Of a stretch of 64,000 nt of DNA, positions 1 to 11,109 are shown in pieces. This DNA comes from Streptomyces sp. NBC_00224. GTDB taxonomy: Bacteria > Actinomycetota > Actinomycetes > Streptomycetales > Streptomycetaceae. Numbering within the stretch: the first letter of the stretch is position 1; every line of letters begins with the position of its first letter. The stretch covers positions 4,622,501 through 4,686,500 of the forward strand of contig NZ_CP108106.1 of NCBI RefSeq assembly GCF_041435195.1, read 5' to 3'. The translations under genes were made by a program, and so were the position numbers. A model generated the notes under the pieces. It had not been told where the DNA came from. It worked only from the letters and a program-made list of their open reading frames with translations, and made no database searches.

Positions 1-372
1 CAGCTCGAAGATCTGGGTGACGCGGCCGGTGTACGGCCAGGGGTCGGCCAGGTCGTACGTGAAGTGGGCCTCGGCGTGGCCGGACTCGCCTCCGCCGGTG
101 CGCACCCGCTTCCAGGCGGTGTCGCGGCCGGTGCCGTGGATGGCGTGCGGCGGGGAGTTCAGCGGCAGCTGGTGCTTGGTGCCGCCGTTGCGGAACTCGC
201 CGTGCTCGATGCGGCCGCACCAGGGGACCATCGGGAACGAGCCGTAGTGCTCGCCCTGGCGCAGCACCTCCGTACCGCCGATACGGAGGCTTTCGATCCG
301 GCATCCGATGTCCGGACGGACCGTCAACTCGACGTCGCCGGCCGCCAGCCGGACACTCTTCTCGCTACTCAC
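1..372 (-). CDS. Aldose 1-epimerase family protein, N-terminal part (3' end outside window)
   Basis: The 124 visible residues have the start of a galactose-mutarotase fold: a strand-rich opening, then FPMVPWCGRIEHGEF and HAIHGTGRD, which match the family's substrate-loop R and the conserved HG segment. The enzyme would interconvert alpha and beta anomers of sugars in the cytoplasm. The GTG start (codon at 372-370) fits the first recognisable residues (SSEKSVRLAAGDVELTV). The catalytic Glu and second His lie outside the window, so activity cannot be judged. Aldose 1-epimerase-like is the family call; the sugar is unknown. Confidence 0.8.
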   Translation of the reverse strand, partial: MSSEKSVRLAAGDVELTVRPDIGCRIESLRIGGTEVLRQGEHYGSFPMVPWCGRIEHGEFRNGGTKHQLPLNSPPHAIHGTGRDTAWKRVRTGGGESGHAEAHFTYDLADPWPYTGRVTQIFEL

Positions 373-441
373 GCCCCCGACACTACTTGCGTCACCGCAC
401 ACGCCGGCGCGCGCGCCACCGTGTTGGCCGGAGTGGTGCGG

Positions 442-1278
442 TCAGCGGCGGCGGCGCAGCACGCGGCCGACCACCACGGCGGAGGCGAGCGCGAGCGCCG
501 CGGCCGGGGCGACCCAGCGCAGGGTGGCCCCCGCGCCGACGCCCGCGGGGGCGGGCACGGGCGCGTACCGCCCGCGCGGCGGCGCGTGGTCGACCTCCTC
601 GGCGCTGCGCCCGATCATGGTCCGCCGCGCGTGGGCGGCCTCTGCGGGTACGTAGTCCGCGTCCCCGGAAAGGTCGAACTCCTCCTCCGCGAGCGGATCG
701 AGCGCGGGCGGCGGAACGACGGCGTCGAAGACGGAGTGGCCGGCGCCTTCCTCGGGCGTGCCCGACCCGGACCCGGAAGTGGTGGGCCCGGTCGGCCCCG
801 CCTCGGGCGCCGTGGCGTCCGCCTCGGGCGCGTCCGCGGCTCCCTTGCCCGCGCCCCTGGTGTCCGTGGCGAGCGCCGCGCCGAAGCGGTCGAGCAGGCG
901 GGAGGCCGAGGCCCTGGCCCCTTCCGGGGTCGCCGTGGACAAGCGGCCGTCCGCCGTCGCCGTGGCGGTGAAGGACAGGCGGGTGCCCTTGCGCTCGGGG
1001 GCCAGGCGGAGGGTGAGGGAGAACTTCGCCGCGCCCGTGCCGCGCACCTCCGTGCCCTGCGCCTCCACGCCGAACGTGTCCTCGTCGAGCTCGGTGATCC
1101 GCAGCGTGCCCCGGTAGGTGATCGTGTGTCCCTCGACGCGGAGCTTCAGCCGCCCGGCCACCGGCGGCTCGCCCGCGTCCTGCTGCAGGCCGGGGACGCA
1201 GCGGGCGACCCTCGCCGGGTCCCGCAGCGTCTGGCGGAGTGACTGGACCTCAACCGGAACGAACACCTCATGCTCCAT
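442..1278 (-). CDS. SRPBCC (CoxG-like) domain protein with C-terminal membrane anchor
   Basis: The protein has 278 residues. Residues 1-150 look like a START/SRPBCC lipid-binding fold of the CoxG type: the opening MEHEVFVPVEVQSLRQTL and the 'VARCVPGLQ' motif are characteristic. A long acidic, Pro/Ala/Gly-rich linker follows (about 155-245). A single hydrophobic helix near 250-270 ends in RRRR, so the domain is probably tethered to the inner face of the membrane. CoxG proteins recruit or mature molybdenum CO dehydrogenase, but no cox genes are nearby, so that function should not be assumed. It lies downstream of the spermidine-synthase-like gene on the same strand, 63 bases apart. Confidence 0.75.
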   Translation of the reverse strand: MEHEVFVPVEVQSLRQTLRDPARVARCVPGLQQDAGEPPVAGRLKLRVEGHTITYRGTLRITELDEDTFGVEAQGTEVRGTGAAKFSLTLRLAPERKGTRLSFTATATADGRLSTATPEGARASASRLLDRFGAALATDTRGAGKGAADAPEADATAPEAGPTGPTTSGSGSGTPEEGAGHSVFDAVVPPPALDPLAEEEFDLSGDADYVPAEAAHARRTMIGRSAEEVDHAPPRGRYAPVPAPAGVGAGATLRWVAPAAALALASAVVVGRVLRRRR

Positions 1279-1341
1279 GGGAAACGAGCCTACTCAGGGG
1301 CGGCCGTCCCGTCTGCGCAAACGCGGCGAAGCCCTGACCCC

Positions 1342-2922
1342 TCATCCCGTATAGCGCGGGTGCACCAGCGTCGACGGGGGCAGTTCGTCGCGGGGCCGCT
1401 CGTCCGCCAGGGGCTCCAGCTCGGGGGCGAGCGGGGCCCCCGGGGGCCCGGACGGCGAGGCCAGGACGAAGCCCCAGTCGTGCGGGGGCTTCGTGGCGTC
1501 CGAGGCGCGGTCGGGGCCCGCCGTGAAACCCGTGAGGCGGCCCGTCGCGCGGTACGGCACGGTCCACAGGCCCGCCGCCCGTACCGTCGACTCCACCGTC
1601 CAGTACGTGTGCGCCCGCGTCGCGACCGGGCCCGCGTGCACCACGATCCGCCCGCCCGGCGCCAGCACCCGCGCGGCGAGGCCGAAGAACTCCTCCGAGT
1701 AGAGCTTGGTGCTCGGGGTGATGCCCGGGTCCGGCAGATCGGAGACCACCACGTCGAACGGCCCGGCCGAGCGCCCCGGCCCCCGCAGCCAGCCGAACGC
1801 GTCCGCGACCACCGGCCGCACCCGCCGGTCGTCGTACGCATGGCCGTTCAGCGCCGACAGGGCCGGGTCGTGGCGCGCCAAGTCGACGACGCCCGCGTCG
1901 AGTTCGACCAGTGTCACCGAGCGCACGCCCGGGTGGCGCAGCACCTCGCGCGCGGCGAGGCCGTCCCCGCCGCCCAGGATCAGCACCCGCCCGTACGGGC
2001 CCGAGTCCATCGCGGGGCCCACCAGCGCCGAGTGGTAGCGGTGCTCGTCCCGGCCGCTGACGCGCAGCCGGCCGTCGAGGAAGAGGTCGAGCGGGCCGCC
2101 GGGGCCGTGCCCGGTGCGGCTGCCGGTGAGGACGATCTCCTGCACCCCGGTCTGCACCGCGACCCGCACCTGCCCCCCGTACACCGCGCGCCGCGCCGCC
2201 TGCTCGAAGGCGCCGACCAGTGCGGTGGTCGTCGCCAGGACCGCGAGGACCAGCACGTTCGCCGCGAACAGCCACCAGCGCGCGCGTGGCGTCAGATCGC
2301 GCCGGAACAGCCACAGCACCAGTGCGCCGCCCGCCACCGCGTTGACCGCGCCGGTCACCAGCGCCCCCGTCAACTGGCCGAGCAGCGGCAGCAGGAGGAA
2401 GGGGAAGGCGAGGCCGCCGACGAGCGCTCCCACGTAGTCGGCGGCGAACAGGTCCGCGACCGTGCCGCCCGGGTCCTGCCGGGAGACCCGCTGGATCAGG
2501 GTCATCAGGAGCGGGATCTCCGCGCCGATGAGCACGCCGATCCCGAGCGAGAACGCCACCAGCGCGTACCTCGCGCCGCCGAACCAGGCGAACGTCGCGT
2601 ACAGCACCATCGCCGAGCAGCCGCCGACCAGGGCGAGGGCCGCCTCGATGAGGCCGAAGCCGACGGCGGCGTGCAGCCGCAGCCGTTTGGCGAGCAGGGA
2701 GCCGATGCCCATGGCGAAGACCATCACGGACAGCACGACGGAGGCCTGGGTGACCGAGTCGCCGATCAAGTACGAGGCGAGGGCGACCAGTTCGAGTTCG
2801 TACACGAGTCCGCAGGCCGCGCAGATGAACACGGTGCCGAGCACGATGAACCGCGCGGTGCTGCGCCGGTGTGCCGGCGGCGGGATGCCACAGGGCAGGA
2901 CGGACACAGACGGTTCGATCAT
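1342..2922 (-). CDS. Spermidine-synthase-like membrane protein (polyamine aminopropyltransferase family)
   Basis: The protein has 526 residues. The N-terminal half carries about seven hydrophobic segments (about residues 25-245). The C-terminal half is a methyltransferase-like fold of the spermidine synthase family: [28 protein letters not shown] (nucleotide-binding glycine loop), VTLVELD, and [13 protein letters not shown] where soluble enzymes have the catalytic D-x-x-D region. The membrane half suggests a transporter-fused paralogue rather than the soluble SpeE, so the aminopropyl acceptor is uncertain. It faces the DUF2617 gene upstream on the same strand, a pairing I recall from other streptomycetes. 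Confidence 0.82.
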   Translation of the reverse strand: MIEPSVSVLPCGIPPPAHRRSTARFIVLGTVFICAACGLVYELELVALASYLIGDSVTQASVVLSVMVFAMGIGSLLAKRLRLHAAVGFGLIEAALALVGGCSAMVLYATFAWFGGARYALVAFSLGIGVLIGAEIPLLMTLIQRVSRQDPGGTVADLFAADYVGALVGGLAFPFLLLPLLGQLTGALVTGAVNAVAGGALVLWLFRRDLTPRARWWLFAANVLVLAVLATTTALVGAFEQAARRAVYGGQVRVAVQTGVQEIVLTGSRTGHGPGGPLDLFLDGRLRVSGRDEHRYHSALVGPAMDSGPYGRVLILGGGDGLAAREVLRHPGVRSVTLVELDAGVVDLARHDPALSALNGHAYDDRRVRPVVADAFGWLRGPGRSAGPFDVVVSDLPDPGITPSTKLYSEEFFGLAARVLAPGGRIVVHAGPVATRAHTYWTVESTVRAAGLWTVPYRATGRLTGFTAGPDRASDATKPPHDWGFVLASPSGPPGAPLAPELEPLADERPRDELPPSTLVHPRYTG

Positions 2923-3044
2923 GATGGGAACGCTACGTCACGACTCGCTGACATCTTGTCACCCACAAGAGTGCAACTAGCGCACCGCGGAGGGAATTAC
3001 GGCCCTCCCAGTGGCGGTGCACCCCCTCCTGCCTGCACGCATTC

Positions 3045-3569
3045 TCAGAGCCCGACGGGTGCCGCCATTCGGACACCGACCCTCGTACGGGTCACCACCA
3101 ACTGCCCTTCCTGCGGGTACGCGTGCCAGGTCCGCCAGCGCACCTGGCCCTCGCAGCGCTGCGCGAGCATCGCGGTGAACGCGTGCGGCGAGCCGGGAAA
3201 CGTCCCCGCAAGGCCGTTGGGGTGGTCCGCGACCAGCGCGAGGAGCTCCTGGGCGCGCCCCGCGAACGAGCCCCCGGACAGCGTCTCCACCCGCGCGGCG
3301 AACTCGTATTCCCACTCCCCGAGACGTTTCGCCACCCCGAGGGGCAGCGGTGTGCTGCTGCCGGGCATACAGGCGACGGTCTCCGAACAGGAGCCCCGCT
3401 CCTCTTCGAGGAGCACCTGGTGCGAGGCGCCGAGGAGCCTCAACTGGAGTTTGGCGCCGGAGAGTTCGAGGTCGAGGGCGGCCAACGCGGGCAGCGGCTC
3501 CCGGCCCAGAGCCCAGGCGAGGTCGCTGGCACGCGTGTCGGTGTAGACGGTCTTGAGAGTCGTGAGCAT
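3045..3569 (-). CDS. DUF2617 family protein
   Basis: The 174-residue product begins MLTTLKTVYTDTRASDLAW and matches my memory of the actinobacterial DUF2617 family, whose function is unknown. It has no signal peptide or membrane segment, so it is cytoplasmic. An upstream in-frame start at 3590 exists, but GGAG lies seven bases before the ATG at 3569, so I chose the latter. It lies upstream of the spermidine-synthase-like gene, 122 bases apart, and may be co-expressed. Confidence 0.75.
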   Translation of the reverse strand: MLTTLKTVYTDTRASDLAWALGREPLPALAALDLELSGAKLQLRLLGASHQVLLEEERGSCSETVACMPGSSTPLPLGVAKRLGEWEYEFAARVETLSGGSFAGRAQELLALVADHPNGLAGTFPGSPHAFTAMLAQRCEGQVRWRTWHAYPQEGQLVVTRTRVGVRMAAPVGL

Positions 3570-3813
3570 GGGTGGGCTCCGCAAAAACACACATGGGGAG
3601 GGTGGACGACCGGGGTCACCCCGGAACCGGTGCGAGGGAAGGGGGGACCGCCTGCTCAGGTCCGCCCGGTGGGGGTCCGTGGACTGCGTTCCTCAACAGC
3701 GAGGGAATCATGAAGTGCGCGGCGCTCACAGCGTTTTTACCCAACTTGGCGTGGTTTCCATCCCCTGGGATGCAACACGGTTCAACTGTTCAACCGGAGG
3801 GTGCGCATGAAGG

Positions 3814-3841
3814 CGCCCGGCGGGTGTCTGCCCGCCGGGCG
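3814..3841. terminator. Perfect 11-bp hairpin without T-tract
   Basis: The arms CGCCCGGCGGG and CCCGCCGGGCG flank a 6-base loop. It lies 3' of the Gly/His/Cys-rich gene (minus strand) and 5' of DUF2617. There is no U-tract, which is common for streptomycete terminators. It could equally be a regulatory stem. Confidence 0.5.
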
Positions 3842-3894
3842 CGCGGAAGGGGCGTGCGGACGGAATCGGCTGCCCCGTGTCAGCCGCGACCGCC

Positions 3895-3982
3895 GCGAAC
3901 GGTCAGCCGTACTCCCGCGAACCGGTCGGCCGGAGGGTCCTTCGAACCGGTCGGCCGGAGCTTGTGTGAACCGTCAGCTGGA
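3895..3982. repeat. Short direct repeats GAACCGGTCGGCCGGAG, about 25-base period
   Basis: Two exact copies of GAACCGGTCGGCCGGAG lie at 3919-3935 and 3944-3960. Degenerate copies flank them, near 3897-3909 (GAACGGTCAGCCG) and 3966-3982 (GAACCGTCAGCTGGAG). The last runs into the stop end of the Gly/His/Cys-rich gene. The 3570-3973 interval otherwise shows only the hairpin at 3814 and no convincing reading frame. Confidence 0.55.
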
Positions 3983-4258
3983 GCCGCCGCAGCCGCCGCC
4001 CCCGCCGCCGCCGCCGCAGGACGAACCGCCCCCGCAGGAGGAGTGGCCACCGCCGCACGAGTGGCCGCCGTGGTGGCCGTGGCCGCCGCCGCCGTCACCG
4101 GCCCACCAGGACCCGGCGGACGAGCCGCCCGATCCGGCCGAGCGGCCCGATCCGGACGAATACCATCCGCGCCGCCACTTGGCGCTGCTTCCCCTGGTCA
4201 ACCTGCCGACGACGTACCAGATCAGTACCAGTACGGCCCCCGCGACGACATATCCCAT
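3974..4258 (-). CDS. Small single-pass membrane protein with Gly/His/Cys/Ser-rich tail
   Basis: The 94-residue product starts MGYVVAGAVLVLIWYVVGR, one N-terminal membrane helix, followed by a basic stretch and then a low-complexity tail. The tail contains HGHHGGHSCGGGHSSCGG and further CGGGG runs. The clustered His and Cys suggest metal binding at the membrane, but that is inference. The opposite strand reads as a long Pro-rich frame, which is a shadow. The start is uncertain: an in-frame GTG lies nine bases upstream, and an AAGGA motif lies 11 bases before the ATG. It is divergent from the aminotransferase. Confidence 0.6.
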   Translation of the reverse strand: MGYVVAGAVLVLIWYVVGRLTRGSSAKWRRGWYSSGSGRSAGSGGSSAGSWWAGDGGGGHGHHGGHSCGGGHSSCGGGSSCGGGGGGGGCGGSS

Positions 4259-4359
4259 CTCCCCCACCGTCCTTCGTTCTTCTCTCTGCGTGACTGGGGG
4301 ATGCCCCCGGCCACCGGAAGCGAAAGCAGACTTGAGCAACTCCAGAGGTTCCGCGCAGG

Positions 4360-5577
4360 ATGGCGGCCATGACCTCCAGCGCGCGCCCTCTCCTCAACCG
4401 CCGCCTCGCCGAGTTCGGGACGACGATCTTCGCCGAGATGTCCGCCCTCGCGGCGTCCACCGGAGCCATCAACCTCGGCCAGGGCTTCCCCGACACCGAC
4501 GGCCCCGAGGAGGTGCGCGAGGCCGCCGTGCGGGCCCTGCGCGACGGGCGGGGCAACCAGTACCCGCCGGGCCCGGGCGTGCCCGAGCTGCGCACCGCGA
4601 TCGCGGACCACCAGCTGCGGCGCTACGGGCTCGCGCTCGACCCCGACCGCGAGGTGCTGGTGACGGCGGGCGCCACCGAGGCGATCGCGGCCGCGCTGCT
4701 CGCCCTGGTGGAGCCGGGGGACGAGGTGATGGCCCTGGAGCCGTACTACGACTCGTACGCGGCCTGCATCGCCATGGCGGGCGGCACCCGCGTCCCGGTG
4801 ACGCTGCGCCCCGAGACCGGCGAAGGCGGGCAGCGGCGCTTCGTGCTCGACCTCGACGAGCTGCGCGCCGCCGTCACCCCGCGCACCCGCCTCATCCTGC
4901 TCAACACCCCGCACAACCCCACCGGAACCGTGCTCACGCGCGCGGAGCTGACGGCGGTGGCGGAGCTGGCGTGCGAGCGGGACCTGCTGGTGGTGACCGA
5001 CGAGGTGTACGAGCACCTGGTCTTCGACGGCGAGCACGTGCCGCTGGCGACGCTGCCGGGGATGCGCGGGCGCACGCTGACGATCGGCTCGGCGGGCAAG
5101 ACGTTCTCGTTCACCGGCTGGAAGGTCGGCTGGGCCACCGGCGCGCCCGAGCTGGTCGCGGCCGTCCGCTCGGCCAAGCAGTTCCTTACGTACGTGGCCT
5201 CCGGGCCCTTCCAGTACGCGGTCGCCGAGGCGCTGCGGCTGCCGGACTCGTTCACCGACGGGATGCGCGACGAGCTGCGCGGCAAGCGCGACCTGCTGAG
5301 CGAGGGCCTGGCGGCGGCGGGCTTCGCGGTGTACCGCCCGGCGGGCACGTACTTCATCACCACCGACATCCGCCCGCTGGGCGAGGAGCTCTCGCACGGC
5401 GGCGACGGCTTCGCCTTCTGCCGGGCGCTGCCGGAGCGCTGCGGGGTGGTGGCGATTCCCAACGCCGTCTTCTACGACCACCGGGACGCGGGCGCGCCTT
5501 TCGTCCGATTTGCCTTCTGCAAGAGGGAGAGTGTGCTCGAAGAGGCCGTCTCCCGGCTGAAGGCGCTCGCGGGCTGA
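4360..5577 (+). CDS. PLP-dependent aminotransferase, class I/II
   Basis: The 405-residue product has the whole fold-type I pattern: INLGQGFPDTDGP, NQYPPGPGVPELR, LVTAGATEAI, NTPHNPTG, VVTDEVYEHLVF, and SAGKTFSFTGWKVGW, where the Lys would carry pyridoxal phosphate. The C-terminal R (VRFAFCK) would bind the substrate carboxylate. The motif set is closest to the kynurenine aminotransferase / N-succinyldiaminopimelate aminotransferase (DapC) group, so amino-acid or lysine biosynthesis is plausible; the substrate is not fixed by sequence. The membrane glycosyltransferase begins 56 bases downstream. Confidence 0.85.
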   Translation: MAAMTSSARPLLNRRLAEFGTTIFAEMSALAASTGAINLGQGFPDTDGPEEVREAAVRALRDGRGNQYPPGPGVPELRTAIADHQLRRYGLALDPDREVLVTAGATEAIAAALLALVEPGDEVMALEPYYDSYAACIAMAGGTRVPVTLRPETGEGGQRRFVLDLDELRAAVTPRTRLILLNTPHNPTGTVLTRAELTAVAELACERDLLVVTDEVYEHLVFDGEHVPLATLPGMRGRTLTIGSAGKTFSFTGWKVGWATGAPELVAAVRSAKQFLTYVASGPFQYAVAEALRLPDSFTDGMRDELRGKRDLLSEGLAAAGFAVYRPAGTYFITTDIRPLGEELSHGGDGFAFCRALPERCGVVAIPNAVFYDHRDAGAPFVRFAFCKRESVLEEAVSRLKALAG

Positions 5578-5632
5578 GCCCGCAGGCCGGCAGGCCCGCG
5601 GGACCGACTACGCGCGCGCCCGGAGGTGCACC

Positions 5633-6814
5633 CTGTCCGCCGAGATCACCGCCCTCGTACGCCGGTCCGGCGCCGCCCTGTCCACACCGCACCGGCTGAC
5701 CGCGCTGCGCCGGGCGGCGCCCGCGCTCGGGCTGTTCGCCGCCGTCCGGCTCACCGGGATGCTGTGCCTGGCGGGGTGGGCCTGGCATCTGGGGCGCTCG
5801 CCGCGCGCGCTGCTCGCGACGACGTGGGACGCCGACTGGTACATCAAGATCGCGGCGAACGGCTACGGGCGGACGCTGTACTGGCCGGGCGGGGCGGTCC
5901 AGAGCGACCTGGCGTTCTTCCCCCTCTACCCGAGCCTGCTGCGGGCGGTGACGACGTTCCTGCCGGTGGCGGGCGGCACGGCCGGGCTGCTGGTCTCCTG
6001 GACGGCGGCGGCCGCGGCGGCCTGGGGGATCTACGCGGTCGGCGAGCGCCTGGCGGGCCGCCGCACGGCAACGGCCCTCGTCCTGCTGTGGGGCCTGCTG
6101 CCGCACTCCATCGTGCTGTCGATGGCGTACACCGAGCCGGTGATGACGGCGCTGGCCGCCTGGTCGCTGTGGGCGCTCCTGGAGCGGCGCTGGCTGTGGG
6201 CGGGCGCGCTGGCGGCCCTGGCGGGCCTCTCGCGGCCGAACGCGGTCGCGGTGGCCGCGGCGGTCACGGTGGCGGCCGCGGCGGCGCTGTGGCGCGGCGG
6301 GCGGGGCGTACGGCGGGACTGGCGGGTGTGGGCGGCGGGGCTGGCGGCGCCGCTCGGCTGGTGCGGGTACGTCCTGTCGGTCGGCGCCCGAAGAGGTGAT
6401 CCGCTGCGCGGCTACTTCGCGGTCCAGGCCGGCTGGACGTCGAGGTTCGACTTCGGCCGGGGGTCGCTGCGCTTCGTACGGAAGCTGGCGACGGGGCCGT
6501 TCGACCTCGGCTACACGATGGCGTTCCTGATCACGGCGGCGGCGCTGCTCCTGTTCGCCCTGTTCCTGCTGGAGCGCCCGCCCCTGCCCGTGCTCGTCTA
6601 CACGGCGGTGCTGGTCCTGATCACGGTCGGCGGCGCGGGGTTCTTCGAGTCCAAGCCGAGGTTCCTGCTGCCCGCGTTCCCGCTGCTGCTGCCGCTGGCG
6701 GCCGCGCTGGCGAAAGCCCGGCCGAGGGCGGCGGTCACGGTGACCGCGGCCCTGGCCGGGCTTTCGTTCGCGTACGGGGCGTATCTGCTGACGCTGGCCC
6801 CGATGGCGCTGTGA
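5633..6814 (+). CDS. PIG-V-like membrane glycosyltransferase, apparent CTG start
   Basis: The hydrophobic protein (about 393 residues) has roughly eight membrane segments. The motif WDADWYIKIAANGYG follows the first helix, resembling the W-D-x-x-W-Y / GY signature of PIG-V/DUF2029-type mannosyltransferases, which use polyprenyl-phosphate sugars on the outer face. The first in-frame ATG (5759) lies inside the first helix and would truncate it. The frame stays open upstream to a CTG at 5633, preceded by GGAGG at the right spacing, so initiation is probably there. The acceptor is unknown. Confidence 0.72.
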   Translation: MSAEITALVRRSGAALSTPHRLTALRRAAPALGLFAAVRLTGMLCLAGWAWHLGRSPRALLATTWDADWYIKIAANGYGRTLYWPGGAVQSDLAFFPLYPSLLRAVTTFLPVAGGTAGLLVSWTAAAAAAWGIYAVGERLAGRRTATALVLLWGLLPHSIVLSMAYTEPVMTALAAWSLWALLERRWLWAGALAALAGLSRPNAVAVAAAVTVAAAAALWRGGRGVRRDWRVWAAGLAAPLGWCGYVLSVGARRGDPLRGYFAVQAGWTSRFDFGRGSLRFVRKLATGPFDLGYTMAFLITAAALLLFALFLLERPPLPVLVYTAVLVLITVGGAGFFESKPRFLLPAFPLLLPLAAALAKARPRAAVTVTAALAGLSFAYGAYLLTLAPMAL

Positions 6815-6832
6815 GGCGGTGAGCGCCGTGCG

Positions 6833-7378
6833 TCAGGCGTCGTCGCCGGGGGCGTCGCCCTCGTCGCCCTCGGCCTCCTCGGCGTCCTTCTCCAGGCCGA
6901 GCTGCTCCACGAGCCACTTGTCGAACTCGATCGACGCGCGGACCCAGCTGACGGTCGACGACACGAAGTGCTCCAGGGCGACGCCGGTGCCGATCAGCAT
7001 CTGCGCCTCACCGATGAGGCGGACGGCGCCGTCGTCGTGGGTGTGCGTGTAGACCTTGGGCCACAGGGTGCGGCGGTTCCAGTCGTCGATCGTCTCCAGC
7101 AGCGCGAGCTTGTCGTCGATGCTGTGCGGGCGGTCGTAGAAGGTCCGCACCGAGAAGACCTGCTGGTCGTCCTCGCCACGGAACATGAAGTACGTGCGGA
7201 ACTCCTCCCACGGCGCGGCGAGGTCGCCCTCGTCGTCCACGACGTACTTGAGCTCCATCTGCTCCAGGAGCTGCTTGACCAGATCCTGGTCGGGTACGAC
7301 GGGCCCGGCCGGTCCACCGGTGGGCTGCGGGCCGGGCTGAGCCCCGAAATTCGGAATCGAGGACGGGTCGATGCTCAT
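6833..7378 (-). CDS. YbjN domain-containing protein
   Basis: The 181-residue product has a disordered Pro/Gly N-terminus (1-30), then a YbjN-type domain (about 30-160) with the pattern LLEQMELKYVVDDEGD, FRTYFMFRGEDDQQVFSV, and a C-terminal acidic tail. YbjN proteins resemble type III secretion chaperones in fold; their streptomycete role is unknown. No catalytic residues are expected. It is convergent with the glycosyltransferase (18 bases between stops) and separated from clpB by a hairpin. Confidence 0.8.
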   Translation of the reverse strand: MSIDPSSIPNFGAQPGPQPTGGPAGPVVPDQDLVKQLLEQMELKYVVDDEGDLAAPWEEFRTYFMFRGEDDQQVFSVRTFYDRPHSIDDKLALLETIDDWNRRTLWPKVYTHTHDDGAVRLIGEAQMLIGTGVALEHFVSSTVSWVRASIEFDKWLVEQLGLEKDAEEAEGDEGDAPGDDA

Positions 7379-7423
7379 CGTGAATCTTCCTTCGTACGGT
7401 TCCGGTCATCCTCTCCCATGCCG

Positions 7424-7446
7424 GGCGGGGGCTGGCAACCCCCGCC
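7424..7446. terminator. Hairpin 3' of clpB
   Basis: The arms GGCGGGGG and CCCCCGCC flank a short loop. It lies between the end of clpB and the start of the YbjN gene, so it probably terminates the clpB message. No U-tract is seen. Confidence 0.55.
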
Positions 7447-7504
7447 ACGGGTATCCGCTGACGGCTGACCGAATCCCGGCGCGCGGGCCGGTTCGGGGCG
7501 TGTC

Positions 7505-10102
<2,598 letters not shown>

Positions 10103-10161
10103 GTGCGGTCTCTCCTCCTCGGCGTAGGTCCCCACTACATGACTCATCCAGCGTACATAAA

Positions 10162-10182
10162 GTTGAGCCGATTCCGCTCAAG
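10162..10182 (-). promoter_or_regulatory. HAIR operator and promoter of clpB
   Basis: On the minus strand CTTGAGC, seven bases, then GCTCAAC closely fits the HspR-associated inverted repeat (CTTGAGT-N7-ACTCAAG). It overlaps a plausible promoter, TTGAGC-16-TATGTA, so bound HspR would block RNA polymerase. HspR, encoded at 20995-21441, is the expected repressor. Confidence 0.85.
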
Positions 10183-10216
10183 GTGCGGGGACCGGGTTCG
10201 GCGTAGGTTTCCGCGC

Positions 10217-10669
10217 ATGACCACGACCACGGAGCCGGCCGCCGCCCCGGCCACCCGCACCCGTACCCCGCTGGACCCCCGGCAGCCCGATCCGGCCTAC
10301 CTCAGCTTCTGGCGCGAGCGGCACTTGTGCACGCTGACGACCCCGCGCCCGGACGGCAGCCCGCACCTGGTGCCGGTGGGGGTCACCTACGACCCGGAGG
10401 CCGGGATCGCGCGGGTTATCGCCAACAAGTCGAGCAAGAAGGTCGCGAACGTGCGGGCCGCCGGGGCGGAGGGGGCGCGGGTGGCGATCTGCCAGGTGGA
10501 CGGGCGCCGCTGGGCCACTCTTGAGGGCCGGGCGTACGTGGTGACGGAGCCGGGGCCGATCGCCGAGGCGGTGGCGCGGTACGCCGAGCGGTACGGGCGG
10601 GTGCCGCGCGAGAACCCGGACCGGGTGCTGATCGAGATCGTCCTGGAGCGGGCGATGGGCAAGGGCTGA
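10217..10669 (+). CDS. PPOX-class F420-dependent oxidoreductase
   Basis: The 150-residue product carries the split-barrel flavin/F420-binding fold: FWRERHLCTLTTPRPDGSPH, VPVGVTYD, ANKSSKKVANVRAAG, and VAICQVDGRRWATLEG. These match the pyridoxamine-oxidase-like F420-dependent reductases common in actinobacteria, which reduce varied substrates with F420H2. The substrate is unknown. It is divergent from clpB, so its promoter region overlaps the clpB HAIR site and it may respond to heat shock; this is inference. Confidence 0.85.
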   Translation: MTTTTEPAAAPATRTRTPLDPRQPDPAYLSFWRERHLCTLTTPRPDGSPHLVPVGVTYDPEAGIARVIANKSSKKVANVRAAGAEGARVAICQVDGRRWATLEGRAYVVTEPGPIAEAVARYAERYGRVPRENPDRVLIEIVLERAMGKG

Positions 10670-10701
10670 GCGCGGATGCCGTCGCGCGCGTGCGCGCGCA
10701 G

Positions 10702-10745
10702 CACAGCGGCGCCACCGTGTTCAGGTCCACGATGGCGCCGCTGTG
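10702..10745. terminator. Perfect 13-bp inverted repeat between convergent genes
   Basis: CACAGCGGCGCCA and TGGCGCCGCTGTG flank an 18-base loop. It sits between the 3' ends of the F420 reductase and the Rieske-like gene, so it could terminate both. Confidence 0.7.
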
Positions 10746-10788
10746 TGGGGGAAGCGCCTGAGCGATTTACAACGACGGGGGAATCGCT

Positions 10789-11109
10789 TCAGGCGCTGCG
10801 GGGGGTGGCGGTAGATGACTCGGGGTCGAACAGTTCGTGGTCACGCTGATCCAGATTGACGAACACCATGCCGTACCGCACGGCACAGCGAATCGGCTGC
10901 GGCGCCCCTCGTGGCCGGCGGAGGCACCGGTAGGCACGGACGTCCTCGTCGTCCTCGCGAGCGACCAGGATCGGCTCGCCGAACAGGGTGACCATCAACG
11001 AATCGCCACCGTGCGGAATAGCCGTGACGAGGTCGATGAAGTGCCACCCCGAGCGGTAGGCCGTGGCCATCTCGCGCCGGAAGACCCGGTCGTCCGGAGG
11101 GAGGCTCAT
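10789..11109 (-). CDS. Rieske-oxygenase-like small protein lacking cluster ligands
   Basis: The 106-residue product resembles by eye the start of a Rieske non-heme oxygenase: YRSGWHFIDLVTAIPHGGD, then VTLFGEPILVAREDDEDVRAY. At the cluster site it reads CLRRPRGAPQPIRCAVRYGM, so the C-x-H / C-x2-H ligand pairs are absent, and it continues with YGMVFVNLD, the segment that normally follows the cluster. It therefore looks like a Rieske fold with the cluster-binding loops excised and would not be redox active; a binding or scaffold role is possible. Its ATG overlaps the TGA of the repeat peptide (ATGA), so the two are translationally coupled. Confidence 0.6.
   Translation of the reverse strand: MSLPPDDRVFRREMATAYRSGWHFIDLVTAIPHGGDSLMVTLFGEPILVAREDDEDVRAYRCLRRPRGAPQPIRCAVRYGMVFVNLDQRDHELFDPESSTATPRSA

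Noticed and set aside
4095..4595. Overlapping minus frames around the Gly-rich gene, and a Pro-rich plus frame at 3801
   Set aside because: They are complements of the Gly/His/Cys-rich gene or the aminotransferase and carry no domain.
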